NCBI GenBank assembly: GCA_022647765.1 | Contig: JALCLH010000002.1 | Location: 186,001-250,000 of the forward strand | DNA: 64,000 nucleotides | From: Acidipropionibacterium sp. | Lineage (GTDB): Bacteria; Actinomycetota; Actinomycetes; Propionibacteriales; Propionibacteriaceae | Reading direction: 5' to 3' | Part shown: positions 37,678-48,172 of the stretch, one piece after another | Numbering within the stretch: the stretch's first letter is position 1 | Layout: every line of letters begins with the position of its first letter | Notes under the pieces: model-generated | Told to the model about the DNA's origin: nothing | The model's input: the letters and a program-made list of their open reading frames with translations, nothing else | The model's database searches: none | Program-made: the position numbers and the translations under genes

Positions 37678-39033
37678 ATGACCACTCTCACGACTTCTCA
37701 CTCATCCGCCGGGACCATCGGCCCCGAGCTGCTGGCCAAGGTCGCCGAGGCCGATCTCGATCCGAGCCTGAGGCTGGCCCTCAACGCCGTGACGCGCTCC
37801 GGCATCGACGAGTCCGCCCTGGACCGCGACAAGGTCATCGCCACCCCGACCGTGGTCTCGAACCGCCTGGACAACTGGGCGGCCACCTCCCAGAAGAAGT
37901 CGGGACGCTGCTGGCTGTTCTCCTCCCTCAACCTGCTGCGCGCCACCGCGCGCAAGAATCTCGGCGTCAAGGACTTCGAGTTCTCCCAGAACTACGCGAT
38001 GTTCTGGGACAAGTTCGAGCGGGCCAACTTCTTCCTCAACGACATCATCGCCACCGCCTCCGAGCCGCTGGACTCGCGCCTCGTCCAGTTCCTGCTGCGA
38101 GAGGTCGAGGGCGACGGCGGCCAGTGGGACATGGCAGTCTCGGTGTACCAGAAGCACGGCGTCGTCCCGAAGCAGGCGATGCCCGAGACCCAGCCCTCCT
38201 CCAACACCCACCGGATGGACACCCAGCTGCAGACCCTGCTGCGGCGTCGCGCCCTTGATCTGCGCGAGCTGGCCACCTCCGGCGCCGGCGAAGAGGAGCT
38301 GTCGGCGGCCCGCGAGGGTGTGCTGGCCGATGTCTGGCGGATCCTCGTCATCAGCCTCGGCAACCCGCCCTCCTCCTTCGAGTTCGGCTGGCGGGACGAC
38401 GACGGCGGCTACCACACCGACGGCACCCTCACCCCTCTCGAGTTCTACGAGCGCCACGTCGGGATCGACCTGTCGGGCTATGTCTGCCTGGTCGACGATC
38501 CCCGTCGCGAGCACCCGAAGGGCCGCGCGCTGACCGTCGAGCACCTGGGCAATGTGGCCGGCGGGCGGGACATCCGCTACGTCAACGCCCCGATCGAGAT
38601 CATGAAGAAGCTGGCCGCCGAGACCATCGAGAACGGCGATCCGGTGTGGTTCGGCGCCGACGTCTCCCCGCAGTCCGAGCGCGATTCGGGCCTGCTGGTC
38701 GGGGATCTGTACGACTACTCCGGGCTGTTCGGCGTGGACCTGTCGACCAGCAAGGAGCAGCGCGTCATCTCCGGCGAGTCCGCGATGAACCACGCGATGC
38801 TGTTCACCGGGGTCGACATCGCAGACGGTGCGCCGCGCCGCTGGCGGGTGGAGAACTCCTGGGGCGATGCGCCCGGTGACAAGGGCTTCTTCACGATGGA
38901 CGACGCCTGGTTCAGCGACTACGTGTTCGAGGTGGTGGTGCGGATCGACGCGCTGCCCGATGAGCTGAGGAGCGCCGTCACCGAGGAGCCGCTGGCCCTG
39001 CCGGCCTGGGACCCGATGGGCACCCTGGCCTGA
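37678..39033 (+). CDS. pepC: aminopeptidase C (bleomycin hydrolase family, C1B)
   Basis: 451 residues. The papain-fold triad is present: Cys in SGRCWLFSSLNLLR, His in MNHAMLFTGVD and Asn in RVENSWGD. A hexameric cytosolic cysteine aminopeptidase of broad specificity, known in lactic and propionic dairy bacteria. Length matches the family. GAGG precedes ATG 37678. Confidence 0.93.
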   Translation: MTTLTTSHSSAGTIGPELLAKVAEADLDPSLRLALNAVTRSGIDESALDRDKVIATPTVVSNRLDNWAATSQKKSGRCWLFSSLNLLRATARKNLGVKDFEFSQNYAMFWDKFERANFFLNDIIATASEPLDSRLVQFLLREVEGDGGQWDMAVSVYQKHGVVPKQAMPETQPSSNTHRMDTQLQTLLRRRALDLRELATSGAGEEELSAAREGVLADVWRILVISLGNPPSSFEFGWRDDDGGYHTDGTLTPLEFYERHVGIDLSGYVCLVDDPRREHPKGRALTVEHLGNVAGGRDIRYVNAPIEIMKKLAAETIENGDPVWFGADVSPQSERDSGLLVGDLYDYSGLFGVDLSTSKEQRVISGESAMNHAMLFTGVDIADGAPRRWRVENSWGDAPGDKGFFTMDDAWFSDYVFEVVVRIDALPDELRSAVTEEPLALPAWDPMGTLA

Positions 39034-39074
39034 GCCCTGAAGCTGGGTTGAAGCTGAGTTGAGGCCGGCGATGC

Positions 39075-39299
39075 ACCGCTGATCCGATGGAATTCACTCC
39101 CGCCTCGCCGTCCTGTCGCCCTGTCAGGGCTGGATTACGGCGAGGCGGGAGTGATTTCCTGCAGAAGGTCCGGCTCTCGACCGATCTGACGAACCCACTG
39201 CCGCCGTTGCTGCCGTCTTCGGTGAACATTTCACTCGCCGAAGGCGGCGATTCGATATCTCGATGTCGAGTCGGAGCCTTCGGCGAGTGATTTATTCAC
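39075..39299. repeat. composite repeat B+REP, copy 1
   Basis: The left part is an inverted repeat (CACTCCCGCCTCGCCGTC ... CGGCGAGGCGGGAGTG). The right part is REP copy 4: GTGAACATTTCACTCGCCGA at 39222 facing TCGGCGAGTGATTTATTCAC at 39280. The whole ~225-base block recurs in the same order and orientation at 40102-40318. Its right end encodes the last ~23 residues of the minus-strand gene at 39231. Confidence 0.85.
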
Positions 39300-39968
39300 T
39301 CCGTCCCAAGTCATCGCCCGGTAATGGGTGATCGCCGTGCCACCAATGGCGCAGATGCAGACCGCCGCGATGACGAACCACTCCGAGTTCGAGGTCAGGG
39401 CTCCCCAATCGATGACGTTGTACAGCCACACCGCAGCCACCGCGGCCGCGGCCGTCGCGAGGGTGCCGAGGAGCACGGTGGCGGCGGCCCTCCGGGGGTT
39501 CCCGACCCAGTACCACCACGTCAATGTGGGCAGCACCGCTAGTATCGCCAGCGCGCCGGCGATGGCGGCCACGAAGGCCGCCGCCCCGAAGAAGGACGCC
39601 GCGAAGACCGCCATCAGCAGGAACCAAGTCGCCACCGCCATCACCACGACCGCAGCGGCAGCCGCGATCCACGGATAGCGCAGCCGACTGTGATGGGACC
39701 AACGAGGGGATCGATCGGGCAGGGTCCGCACCAGCAGAGCAATCGCCACGACGACGCCGAGAATCCCGACGCAGGTGGCCACCAAGGTCACCGTCTGCAT
39801 CACGCTCACCAGACGCCAGGAACAGGTTCCCGCATCGATACACCGCGGCGAATCCATCACGGCACTGAATCGCGACCCCACCAGAGCCCCGGCCACGATG
39901 ACCAGGATGGAGACGGCCGCCAGGGCTGCGGCGCGGAGTCGATACGTTGACAGCGACGTCGTTGACAT
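39231..39968 (-). CDS. multi-pass membrane protein with repeat-encoded C-terminus
   Basis: 245 residues with about six hydrophobic segments (near 10-32, 58-82, 100-125, 125-150, 165-190, 200-222). No family recognised. The last residues (NKSLAEGSDSTSRYRIAAFGE) are encoded by the REP element and are probably not functional core. The gene is flanked on both sides by copies of a ~220-base composite repeat, which may make it a recombination-prone unit. Confidence 0.6.
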   Translation of the reverse strand: MSTTSLSTYRLRAAALAAVSILVIVAGALVGSRFSAVMDSPRCIDAGTCSWRLVSVMQTVTLVATCVGILGVVVAIALLVRTLPDRSPRWSHHSRLRYPWIAAAAAVVVMAVATWFLLMAVFAASFFGAAAFVAAIAGALAILAVLPTLTWWYWVGNPRRAAATVLLGTLATAAAAVAAVWLYNVIDWGALTSNSEWFVIAAVCICAIGGTAITHYRAMTWDGVNKSLAEGSDSTSRYRIAAFGE

Positions 39969-40101
39969 TGGAGTCCCCTCCCCGAAGGGCGTCGACTCCG
40001 ACGCCGGGCACCGTCGACGCTACTCGATATACCCCCGCATCGGACGGCTTTCGGGAAAGGAGTCGGGGAAGCGTCCGGGACCGCTTCAGCCCCCGGTCAG
40101 T

Positions 40102-40318
40102 ACCGCTGATCCGATGGAACTCACTCCCGCCTCGCCGTCATCCAGCCCAGCCAGGGCTGCGGGACGGCGAGGCGGGAGTGATTTCCTGCAGAACATAGGT
40201 CTCCCGACCGATCTGTCGAAGCCCCTGCCGCCGTCTTAGGTGAGCATTTCACTCGCGTAAGGCCCCGGATCGAAATCGAGATTTCGATCCGGAACCTTCG
40301 GCGAGTGATTTGTTCACT
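40102..40318. repeat. composite repeat B+REP, copy 2
   Basis: Second copy of the 39075-39299 block. Its REP part (copy 5, 40240-40318) has arms GTGAGCATTTCACTCGCGTA and CCTTCGGCGAGTGATTTGTT. The loop is the perfect palindrome CCGGATCGAAATC-GA-GATTTCGATCCGG. With the 39969-40101 spacer it fills the gene-free stretch before pyrB. Confidence 0.85.
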
Positions 40319-40338
40319 CCGTCACGGTGCCGGGGCCC

Positions 40339-41385
40339 TCAGTCCCAGTCGAGAGTGGCGTTCCAGCGCTGGCTCTTGGTGGCCGCCTTCACGGCGTCCA
40401 CCGAGCAGCCCATCGCCACCAGGAAGATCGCCATCCGGACCCGCAGGCCGTTGTCGGTCTGGTGAAAGATCGACAGCCCGGGCAGGTCGTCGACATCGGT
40501 GGACAGGTCGAAGGAGTCCAGCCGCGAGTCGCGCGGCAGCGGGTGCATGATGATGATGTCCTCGGACCCGGCCTCGCGCAGCATCCCCCGGTTGAGCAGA
40601 TTGCCCGAGACGTTGGCGCTGGTGAGCACCTCCTCGGTCATCCGCTCGCGCTGAACCCGGGTGGCGTAGACCGCGTCGGCGCCGGTCACCGCCTCGGTCG
40701 CCGAGTCGGCCTCGACGATGCGATGACCCCGCTCGACGACATAGCGCTCGATGTCGACCGGCAGTTCCAGACTGGGCGGGCTGAACAGCCGGAAGGTGAT
40801 GTCTTTCGACAGGGTCAGCAGCTTCATCAGGGAGTGCACGGTGCGCCCGTACTTGAGATCGCCCACGATGGCGATCGTGGCGCCGGAGACCGTCTTCCCG
40901 CGACGCTCCAGCTCCGTGCTGAGGGTGTACAGATCGAGCAGCGCCTGGCTGGGGTGCTCGCCGGTGCCGTCGCCGGCGTTGATCACCGGGACCACCGAGG
41001 CGCGGGCGAACTCGGCCACCGAGCCCTCGTCGGGATGGCGCACGACCATGATGTCGGAGTAGCCGGAGACCACCCGCGAGGTGTCGTGGATCGACTCCCC
41101 CTTGGCCATCGAGGAGAAGGTGAAGCCGGTCGTGGTGGTCACCTCCCCACCCAGCCGCAGGAAGGCCGACTCGAAGCTCAGCCGGGTACGGGTGGAGGGC
41201 TCGAAGAACAGGCTGCCCAGCACGGCCCCATCCAGCACCGTGCATCGCACCCTGCCGGACGCGATCGGGTCGACCACCTCGGCCAGCTCGAAGATCTGGT
41301 CGAGCATCTGCGTGTCGAGCTGCTGAACGCTCAACAGGTGACGCCCGGCGCCGAAGGGCGGGAACTCATCGGGGGTCCGGGTCAT
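40339..41385 (-). CDS. pyrB: aspartate carbamoyltransferase catalytic chain
   Basis: 348 residues. FFEPSTRTRLSFESA is the carbamoyl-phosphate motif, GDGTGEHPSQALLDLYT the family's second block and HPLPRD the third. It forms carbamoyl aspartate in pyrimidine synthesis. AAGGAG about nine bases upstream selects ATG 41385. It is alone here: no pyrC, pyrR or carAB neighbour. Slightly longer than the ~310-aa E. coli chain. Confidence 0.93.
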   Translation of the reverse strand: MTRTPDEFPPFGAGRHLLSVQQLDTQMLDQIFELAEVVDPIASGRVRCTVLDGAVLGSLFFEPSTRTRLSFESAFLRLGGEVTTTTGFTFSSMAKGESIHDTSRVVSGYSDIMVVRHPDEGSVAEFARASVVPVINAGDGTGEHPSQALLDLYTLSTELERRGKTVSGATIAIVGDLKYGRTVHSLMKLLTLSKDITFRLFSPPSLELPVDIERYVVERGHRIVEADSATEAVTGADAVYATRVQRERMTEEVLTSANVSGNLLNRGMLREAGSEDIIIMHPLPRDSRLDSFDLSTDVDDLPGLSIFHQTDNGLRVRMAIFLVAMGCSVDAVKAATKSQRWNATLDWD

Positions 41386-41532
41386 GACTGGCTGCTCCTT
41401 CGGCCGCCGAAGACTGCGCCGCCTGCTGTCTGGTGCGCTGTTTGGCGGGTGTGCTGGGGTTCGCCCGCAGCTTATCGCCCGGGGGACGCCGTCGTCCCGC
41501 AAGTCCACCAGAGACGCCGGGGACGCACATGA

Positions 41533-41565
41533 AGGAGGGGCGGCCCCGAATGGGACCGCCCCTCC
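41533..41565. terminator. GC-rich hairpin between pyrB and groEL
   Basis: GGAGGGGCGG pairs with CCGCCCCTCC around GGGA/CCCC with loop GAAT. It is 150 bases past the groEL stop on the minus strand. The region 41386-41713 contains no gene I can support. Confidence 0.45.
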
Positions 41566-41678
41566 AACTCGATCTCGAGTGGCCAGCGACGGGAAACCTC
41601 ACCACCCGCCGAGCCATTGCCACGAGGTGGCCGGCGACGGAGACGCAACCCCCGCCGAGCCCCCGCTACGGGGGCCCG

Positions 41679-41696
41679 GGGGGAGCCGTCTCCCCC
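41679..41696 (-). terminator. hairpin directly after groEL
   Basis: GGGGGAG-CCGT-CTCCCCC, 18 bases past the groEL stop, with a second CCCCCG-CTA-CGGGGG hairpin just beyond (about 41660). Tandem stem-loops probably end the groEL transcript. Confidence 0.5.
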
Positions 41697-41713
41697 GCTT
41701 AGCACAGCTCAGA

Positions 41714-43561
<1,848 letters not shown>

Positions 43562-43567
43562 TCATTA

Positions 43568-43594
43568 TTAGCACTCGACCCAAGCGAGTGCAAA
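43568..43594 (-). promoter_or_regulatory. CIRCE element (HrcA operator), distal copy
   Basis: TTAGCACTC-GACCCAAGC-GAGTGCAAA deviates from the CIRCE consensus at one base. Only eight bases separate it from the proximal copy, giving two tandem HrcA sites. The 43346-43532 stretch is the groEL leader. Confidence 0.88.
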
Positions 43595-43787
43595 GGGTCG
43601 GGCGCATGTCGAGGCATCGGCGGGTGCGCGGGAGGTGCGCGAGATCGGAGCCGTGCCGGGGACGCGGCAGAATGTCCTTGTCGCAGTAGCGATGCCGGGA
43701 CGCCCGGATGGAGGCGCCCTCTTCACAGCACGGACTCTTCCACGGCACAGACTCTTCACAAGACTCAAGCGGCTGACAGGAGACGAG

Positions 43788-44852
43788 ATGGATGACGCCA
43801 CCGCCCTGAGAAGCGCCGCCGCGCTCATCGACGCCGGTCAGGACGCCGCCGCGCTGCGCCACATCGGCCAGGTGCTCGGCCACGATCCCGCCAATCCGCT
43901 CGCCCGGCTGTACGAGGTGATGGCCCTGGAGGGGGTCGACGCCGAGAAGGCCCGGACCCGCGCCGAGGCCCTGGTGGCGGGCCATCCGGAATGGGCCGAG
44001 GCCTGGGTGCAGCTCACCTTCATCCTGGCCCACCACGCCACCGCCTCCGAGGCCGCCGCGGCGGCCAGCCGCACCCTTCAGCTGGATCCGGACAACGTCC
44101 AGGTGCATCTGTCGATGTCGGACGCCCTGTTCAACGCTCACGAGTACCAGCCGAGTCTGGACGCCGTCGAGCGCGCCCTGGCGCTGGGGGTCCGGCTGTG
44201 GCAGGCGCAGGTCCGCAAGGGCTACTGCCTGTTCATGCTGGGCCATCAGGCCGAGGGGCTGGAGATCGTCCGCCGGGTGGTCGGCGAGCACCCCGACGAG
44301 CCGGAGGCGGTGAAGGCGCTGGCCGCCCTGGAGGCCGACTCCGGGAACCACCAGCGGGCCCTGGAGCTGGCGAACCGGGCGGCCGCGGAGGCGATGGGCC
44401 AGAAGGGCACCGCCGAGATGGTCCGGCGGATCCTCATCAGCTCCCTCAACCGGGTGGTGCTCACCTGGCTGGGATGCGGTCTGGTGCTCTCGATCATCTG
44501 GGCCCGGACCTGGCAGCTCGGCGCGGCAGCCGGCGCGGGGCTCGGCGTCGCGGTGGCGGGGCTGCTGCCCGGCGTCCTGATCGGCGGCCAGGTGCTCGCC
44601 TGGCCGAGGCTGTCGCGCGGCCAGACCCGCCGGAAGGTGATCAGCACGGTCTGTCACGACGCCGGGATGGCGGTGCTGATGGGGACGGGCGTGGTGCTCT
44701 ACGCGCAGCCGCTCGTCACGACGATTCTGCGGCGTCTCGGCCATCGGGTCGACACCCCGACCGCGATCGCCGCCGGGGTGGTGGTGGTCGCGCTGGCCAT
44801 CTCACTGGCATTCAGCTGGTTGACCGGGCGCTCGGGAAATCGTCGCTCCTAG
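43788..44852 (+). CDS. TPR-repeat membrane protein
   Basis: 354 residues. Residues 1-215 are tetratricopeptide-like helices (LIDAGQDAAALRHIGQVLGHDP; AEAWVQLTFILAHHATASEAAAAASRTLQLDPDNVQ; PSLDAVERALALG). They are followed by four C-terminal hydrophobic segments. GACAGGAG fixes ATG 43788. The AAA-ATPase gene, also with an N-terminal TPR-like part, follows 110 bases downstream, so the pair probably works together at the membrane. Function unknown. Confidence 0.65.
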   Translation: MDDATALRSAAALIDAGQDAAALRHIGQVLGHDPANPLARLYEVMALEGVDAEKARTRAEALVAGHPEWAEAWVQLTFILAHHATASEAAAAASRTLQLDPDNVQVHLSMSDALFNAHEYQPSLDAVERALALGVRLWQAQVRKGYCLFMLGHQAEGLEIVRRVVGEHPDEPEAVKALAALEADSGNHQRALELANRAAAEAMGQKGTAEMVRRILISSLNRVVLTWLGCGLVLSIIWARTWQLGAAAGAGLGVAVAGLLPGVLIGGQVLAWPRLSRGQTRRKVISTVCHDAGMAVLMGTGVVLYAQPLVTTILRRLGHRVDTPTAIAAGVVVVALAISLAFSWLTGRSGNRRS

Positions 44853-44962
44853 CCGGGCGGCGGTGATCGAACCAGGCTTGATCAGGCGGACTTGCCCGGA
44901 TCGGGACTGCTCGGCGGGCGGTACGCTCCCTGACAGGACAGCAGAGCCCATCAGGAGACGCC

Positions 44963-46336
44963 GTGAACCCACTCATCGAAAGCCTGCGCCGCGCTGTCGA
45001 GGCGGCTCCCGAGGACGTCCCGCTGCGCCTCCACCTGGCCGGGCTGCTGCTCGATGAGGGGGACGCCGCAGCTGCCATCGCCGAGTGCGGGCAGGCCCTG
45101 GTGACCGATCCCAACAGCGCCGAGGCGCGGGCCCTGATGGGCCGGGCGCTGGGCGGAACGGCGTCGCCGAGCCGGACCTCCCCAGCCCCGGGCGGGTCGG
45201 CGTCGTCCCCCTCCCAGGCCACCTCGGATCGGCCCGGGCCAGGCGAGACGACGTCCCCCGAACAGCCTGCGCCACAGCACCCCGCCGCCAAGCAACCCAC
45301 CCAGCCTCCCCGCCCCACTCCCCCGGCGTCCTCCCGGCCGGAGCAGCCCGGCTCCCAGCACAAGGACTTCGACTGGGGAGCCGCCGAGGAGGAGGTCTCC
45401 GACCTGGTCGAGCCGATGTTCGTCGGCGACCGGCCGCCGGAGCTGGGAGCGGACTCCCTCGACGTCGAGAGGCCGTCCTTCGGGCTGGATCAGGTGGCCG
45501 GGATGAGCAGCGTCAAGGACCGCATCAACGCCTCCTTCCTGGCCCCGCTGCGCAATCCGGAGATGCGGCGTCTCTACGGCAAGAGCCTCAAGGGCGGCCT
45601 GCTGATGTACGGCCCGCCGGGCTGCGGCAAGACCTACATCGCCCGCGCGCTGGCCGGGGAGCTGGGCACCGGATTCCTGTCCATCTCGATCTCCGACGTG
45701 CTGGGGCCCTATATCGGCCAGAGCGAGGACGCCGTCCATCAGCTCTTCCAGTTCGCCCGGCAGAATGCGCCGATGGTGGTCTTCCTGGACGAGGTCGACA
45801 CGCTGGGGGGACGCCGCTCGCAGTCCCACGGGTCGGCGGCGATGCGCTCGACCATCAACCAGCTGCTGGTGGAGCTGGACGGCGTCGACTCCCTCAACGA
45901 CTCGATCTTCGTGCTCGGCGCGACCAACCAGCCCTGGGACATCGACCCGGCGCTGCGGCGTCCCGGACGCCTGGACCGCACCATCCTGGTGCTGCCTCCC
46001 GACGAGGAGGCGCGGGCCGGGATCTTCACCCTGCACCTGCGGTCCCGGCCGGTGGAGGCCATCGACGTGCGCGCCCTGGCCAGGCGGAGCGAGGGGTTCT
46101 CCAGCGCCGACATCGCTTATGCCTGTGACATGGCTGCCGAGCGGGCGCTGATGGACAGCGTGGCGTCGGGGAGCACCCGGATGATCGCGATGGCGGACCT
46201 CAACGCCGCCCTCAAGCAGGTTCAGCCGTCGATGACCTCATGGTTCGCCTCGGCGCGCAATATGCTCGAGTACGGGGCCGAGGACGGCACCCACGCTGAT
46301 CTGCGCAGTTATATGAAGTCGCACCACCTGATGTGA
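44963..46336 (+). CDS. AAA ATPase (Cdc48/FtsH-like) with N-terminal TPR-like region
   Basis: 457 residues. Residues 1-65 form a TPR-like helix pair (LHLAGLLLDEGDAAAAIAECGQALVTDPNSAEA), then a ~60-residue Pro/Ser linker. One AAA module follows: Walker A GPPGCGKT near 217, Walker B VVFLDEVD near 272, sensor 1 GATNQP and the arginine-finger region RRPGRLDR. There is no protease domain, so it is an unfoldase or remodelling ATPase of unknown substrate. It is paired with the upstream TPR membrane protein. Confidence 0.75.
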   Translation: MNPLIESLRRAVEAAPEDVPLRLHLAGLLLDEGDAAAAIAECGQALVTDPNSAEARALMGRALGGTASPSRTSPAPGGSASSPSQATSDRPGPGETTSPEQPAPQHPAAKQPTQPPRPTPPASSRPEQPGSQHKDFDWGAAEEEVSDLVEPMFVGDRPPELGADSLDVERPSFGLDQVAGMSSVKDRINASFLAPLRNPEMRRLYGKSLKGGLLMYGPPGCGKTYIARALAGELGTGFLSISISDVLGPYIGQSEDAVHQLFQFARQNAPMVVFLDEVDTLGGRRSQSHGSAAMRSTINQLLVELDGVDSLNDSIFVLGATNQPWDIDPALRRPGRLDRTILVLPPDEEARAGIFTLHLRSRPVEAIDVRALARRSEGFSSADIAYACDMAAERALMDSVASGSTRMIAMADLNAALKQVQPSMTSWFASARNMLEYGAEDGTHADLRSYMKSHHLM

Positions 46337-46473
46337 CGCCGATGTGAGGCGAGCGGGGACCATGCGGAGGGCTGTGCGGCGGGTTCCCGGTGCCGTCTCC
46401 CGCGCAGCCCGGCCCCGGCGTCCTACCTTGCCCTCCCCGGCGCCGCCTCCCCGTTCTTTCTGCCCTCCCCGGC

Positions 46474-46794
46474 TCAGCGCAGCCGGTCCGCGGAGCGGGC
46501 CTCGCGCCTCTCCTCGCGGACTCTTCGCAGCCGGTTGACCAGGGCCGGCGAGTGGCGCGCGGCATCCGGGTCGTCGAGCAGCACGTTGAGACGCTGGTGG
46601 TAGCGCGGGGAGGAGATCTCCAGCCGGTCGCGAATGAGGGTCTCCTTGTCGCCGGTCAGCCTGCCGTGCTGCCAGGCGTCCTCCAGATCGAGCAGAGCGG
46701 CGTCCTCGGGAGGCAGGGCGCGGGTGTCCTTCGCGGCGTCCCGGACCGGCTCGCCGCGCTCCTCGCCGGCGTCGTCGTTGGGAAGGTCGCTCAC
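46474..46794 (-). CDS. DUF3263 domain protein
   Basis: 106 residues, GTG start. LLDLEDAWQHGRLTGDKETLIRDRLEISSPRYHQRLNVLLDDPDAARHSPALVNRLRRVREERREAR matches DUF3263, a small helical actinobacterial family with sigma-like helix-turn-helix character. Function unknown. Divergent from manA. Confidence 0.75.
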   Translation of the reverse strand: MSDLPNDDAGEERGEPVRDAAKDTRALPPEDAALLDLEDAWQHGRLTGDKETLIRDRLEISSPRYHQRLNVLLDDPDAARHSPALVNRLRRVREERREARSADRLR

Positions 46795-46877
46795 GGGAAC
46801 CAGTGTATTGACGTGTCATGATGGACAGGGGGCCGCGCACAACGATGTGCTCGGGAGCGAATGGATAAGGGGACACC

Positions 46878-48113
46878 ATGGAGAGACTCTCCGGCACGTT
46901 CAGGGATTACGCGTGGGGGTCGACGGACACCATCCCGGAGATCCTCGGCGTCGAGCCGGACGGCCTGCCGAAGGCCGAGTACTGGCTGGGGGCCTACGAG
47001 GGTTCGCCGTCGACGCTGGCCAGCGGGGAGTCGCTCAGCGACCATCTGGCGGAGCATCCGGAGGAGCTCGGGGAGGGCTGCCGCCGGGTGTTCGGGGACC
47101 GCCTGCCCTTCCTGCTCAAGATCCTGTCGGCCGCCGAGCCGCTCAGTCTGCAGGCCCATCCCGACTGCCAGGACGCCTGCGACGGGTTCGACTTGGAGCA
47201 GTCGGCGGGGACGCCGCCGGATGACCGGACCTTCATCGACGACTGGCCGCGGCCCGAGACCCTGGTGGCGCTCACCGAGGTGGAGGGGCTGTGCGGTTTC
47301 CGGGACCCCCTGGAGACCCGTGCCCTGCTCGACGGTCTCGGAGTGAAGGACTCCCTCGACGATGTCTTCGGGCCGCTCACCGAGAGGGCCGGCTCGGCCG
47401 GGCTGGCCGAGGTCTTCCTGGACTGCCTCACCGGCGACGGACGGCGTCTGGAACTGGTCGGCGAAGTGGTCTCGGCGGCGGTCAACCATGTGGAGGACGC
47501 CGGAGAGCTGGGACTGCTCTCGCGCACCGCGGTCGAGCTGGACGAGTACCATCCCGGCGACCCGTCGATCCTGGCGGCGCTGCTGCTGAACCGGGTGCAT
47601 CTGGCGCCGGGCCAGGGACTTCGGGTGCCGCCCGGGACCATGCACACCTACCTGCGCGGGACCGGGATCGAGCTGGCCGCGAATTCGAGCAACACCGTGC
47701 GCGGCGGGCTGACCGACAAGCACATCGACGTCGACTCCCTGGTGCGGATCGTCAACTTCGGGTCTGGGCCGGTGGAGCGGGTCGAGGCAGTCGTTGAAGG
47801 GGCTGAGGGAGTCGAGGGAGCTGAGGGTTCGGGGGTTTTCCGCGAGTACCCGACCCGGCGTCCGGAGTGCCGGCTGTGGGCGCTGCGGGTGCGGCCGGGC
47901 GACGCCGAGATGCTGCCCGCCACCGACCATCCCCGCATTCTGCTGGTGCTGGACGGCCATCTGGTGTGCTCCAGCGCGGCCTCCACCGAGGAGATCGTGC
48001 GAGGCCAGTCGCTATGGATTCCGGCCGGTGAGCAGGTGCAGATCCAGGGGAACTGCGACGGATATCTCGCCAGCAGCGGGCTGGAGACCGAGTGGGAGTG
48101 CGACTGCAGGTGA
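46878..48113 (+). CDS. manA: mannose-6-phosphate isomerase, class I
   Basis: 411 residues. RDYAWGSTDTIPE, KAEYWLGAYEGSPS, FLLKILSAAEPLSLQAHPD (zinc ligands) and LRVPPGTMHTYLRGTGIELAANSSNTVRGGLTDK blocks are typical type I PMI, interconverting mannose-6-P and fructose-6-P. An acidic EGAEGVEGAEG insert of about 15 residues near residue 300 is unusual. Confidence 0.92.
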   Translation: MERLSGTFRDYAWGSTDTIPEILGVEPDGLPKAEYWLGAYEGSPSTLASGESLSDHLAEHPEELGEGCRRVFGDRLPFLLKILSAAEPLSLQAHPDCQDACDGFDLEQSAGTPPDDRTFIDDWPRPETLVALTEVEGLCGFRDPLETRALLDGLGVKDSLDDVFGPLTERAGSAGLAEVFLDCLTGDGRRLELVGEVVSAAVNHVEDAGELGLLSRTAVELDEYHPGDPSILAALLLNRVHLAPGQGLRVPPGTMHTYLRGTGIELAANSSNTVRGGLTDKHIDVDSLVRIVNFGSGPVERVEAVVEGAEGVEGAEGSGVFREYPTRRPECRLWALRVRPGDAEMLPATDHPRILLVLDGHLVCSSAASTEEIVRGQSLWIPAGEQVQIQGNCDGYLASSGLETEWECDCR

Positions 48114-48172
48114 CCGAGATTTGGCCGCTGTGTCGGGAGATCGGAACGATCTGAACTAATCCCAGCCGGGGA

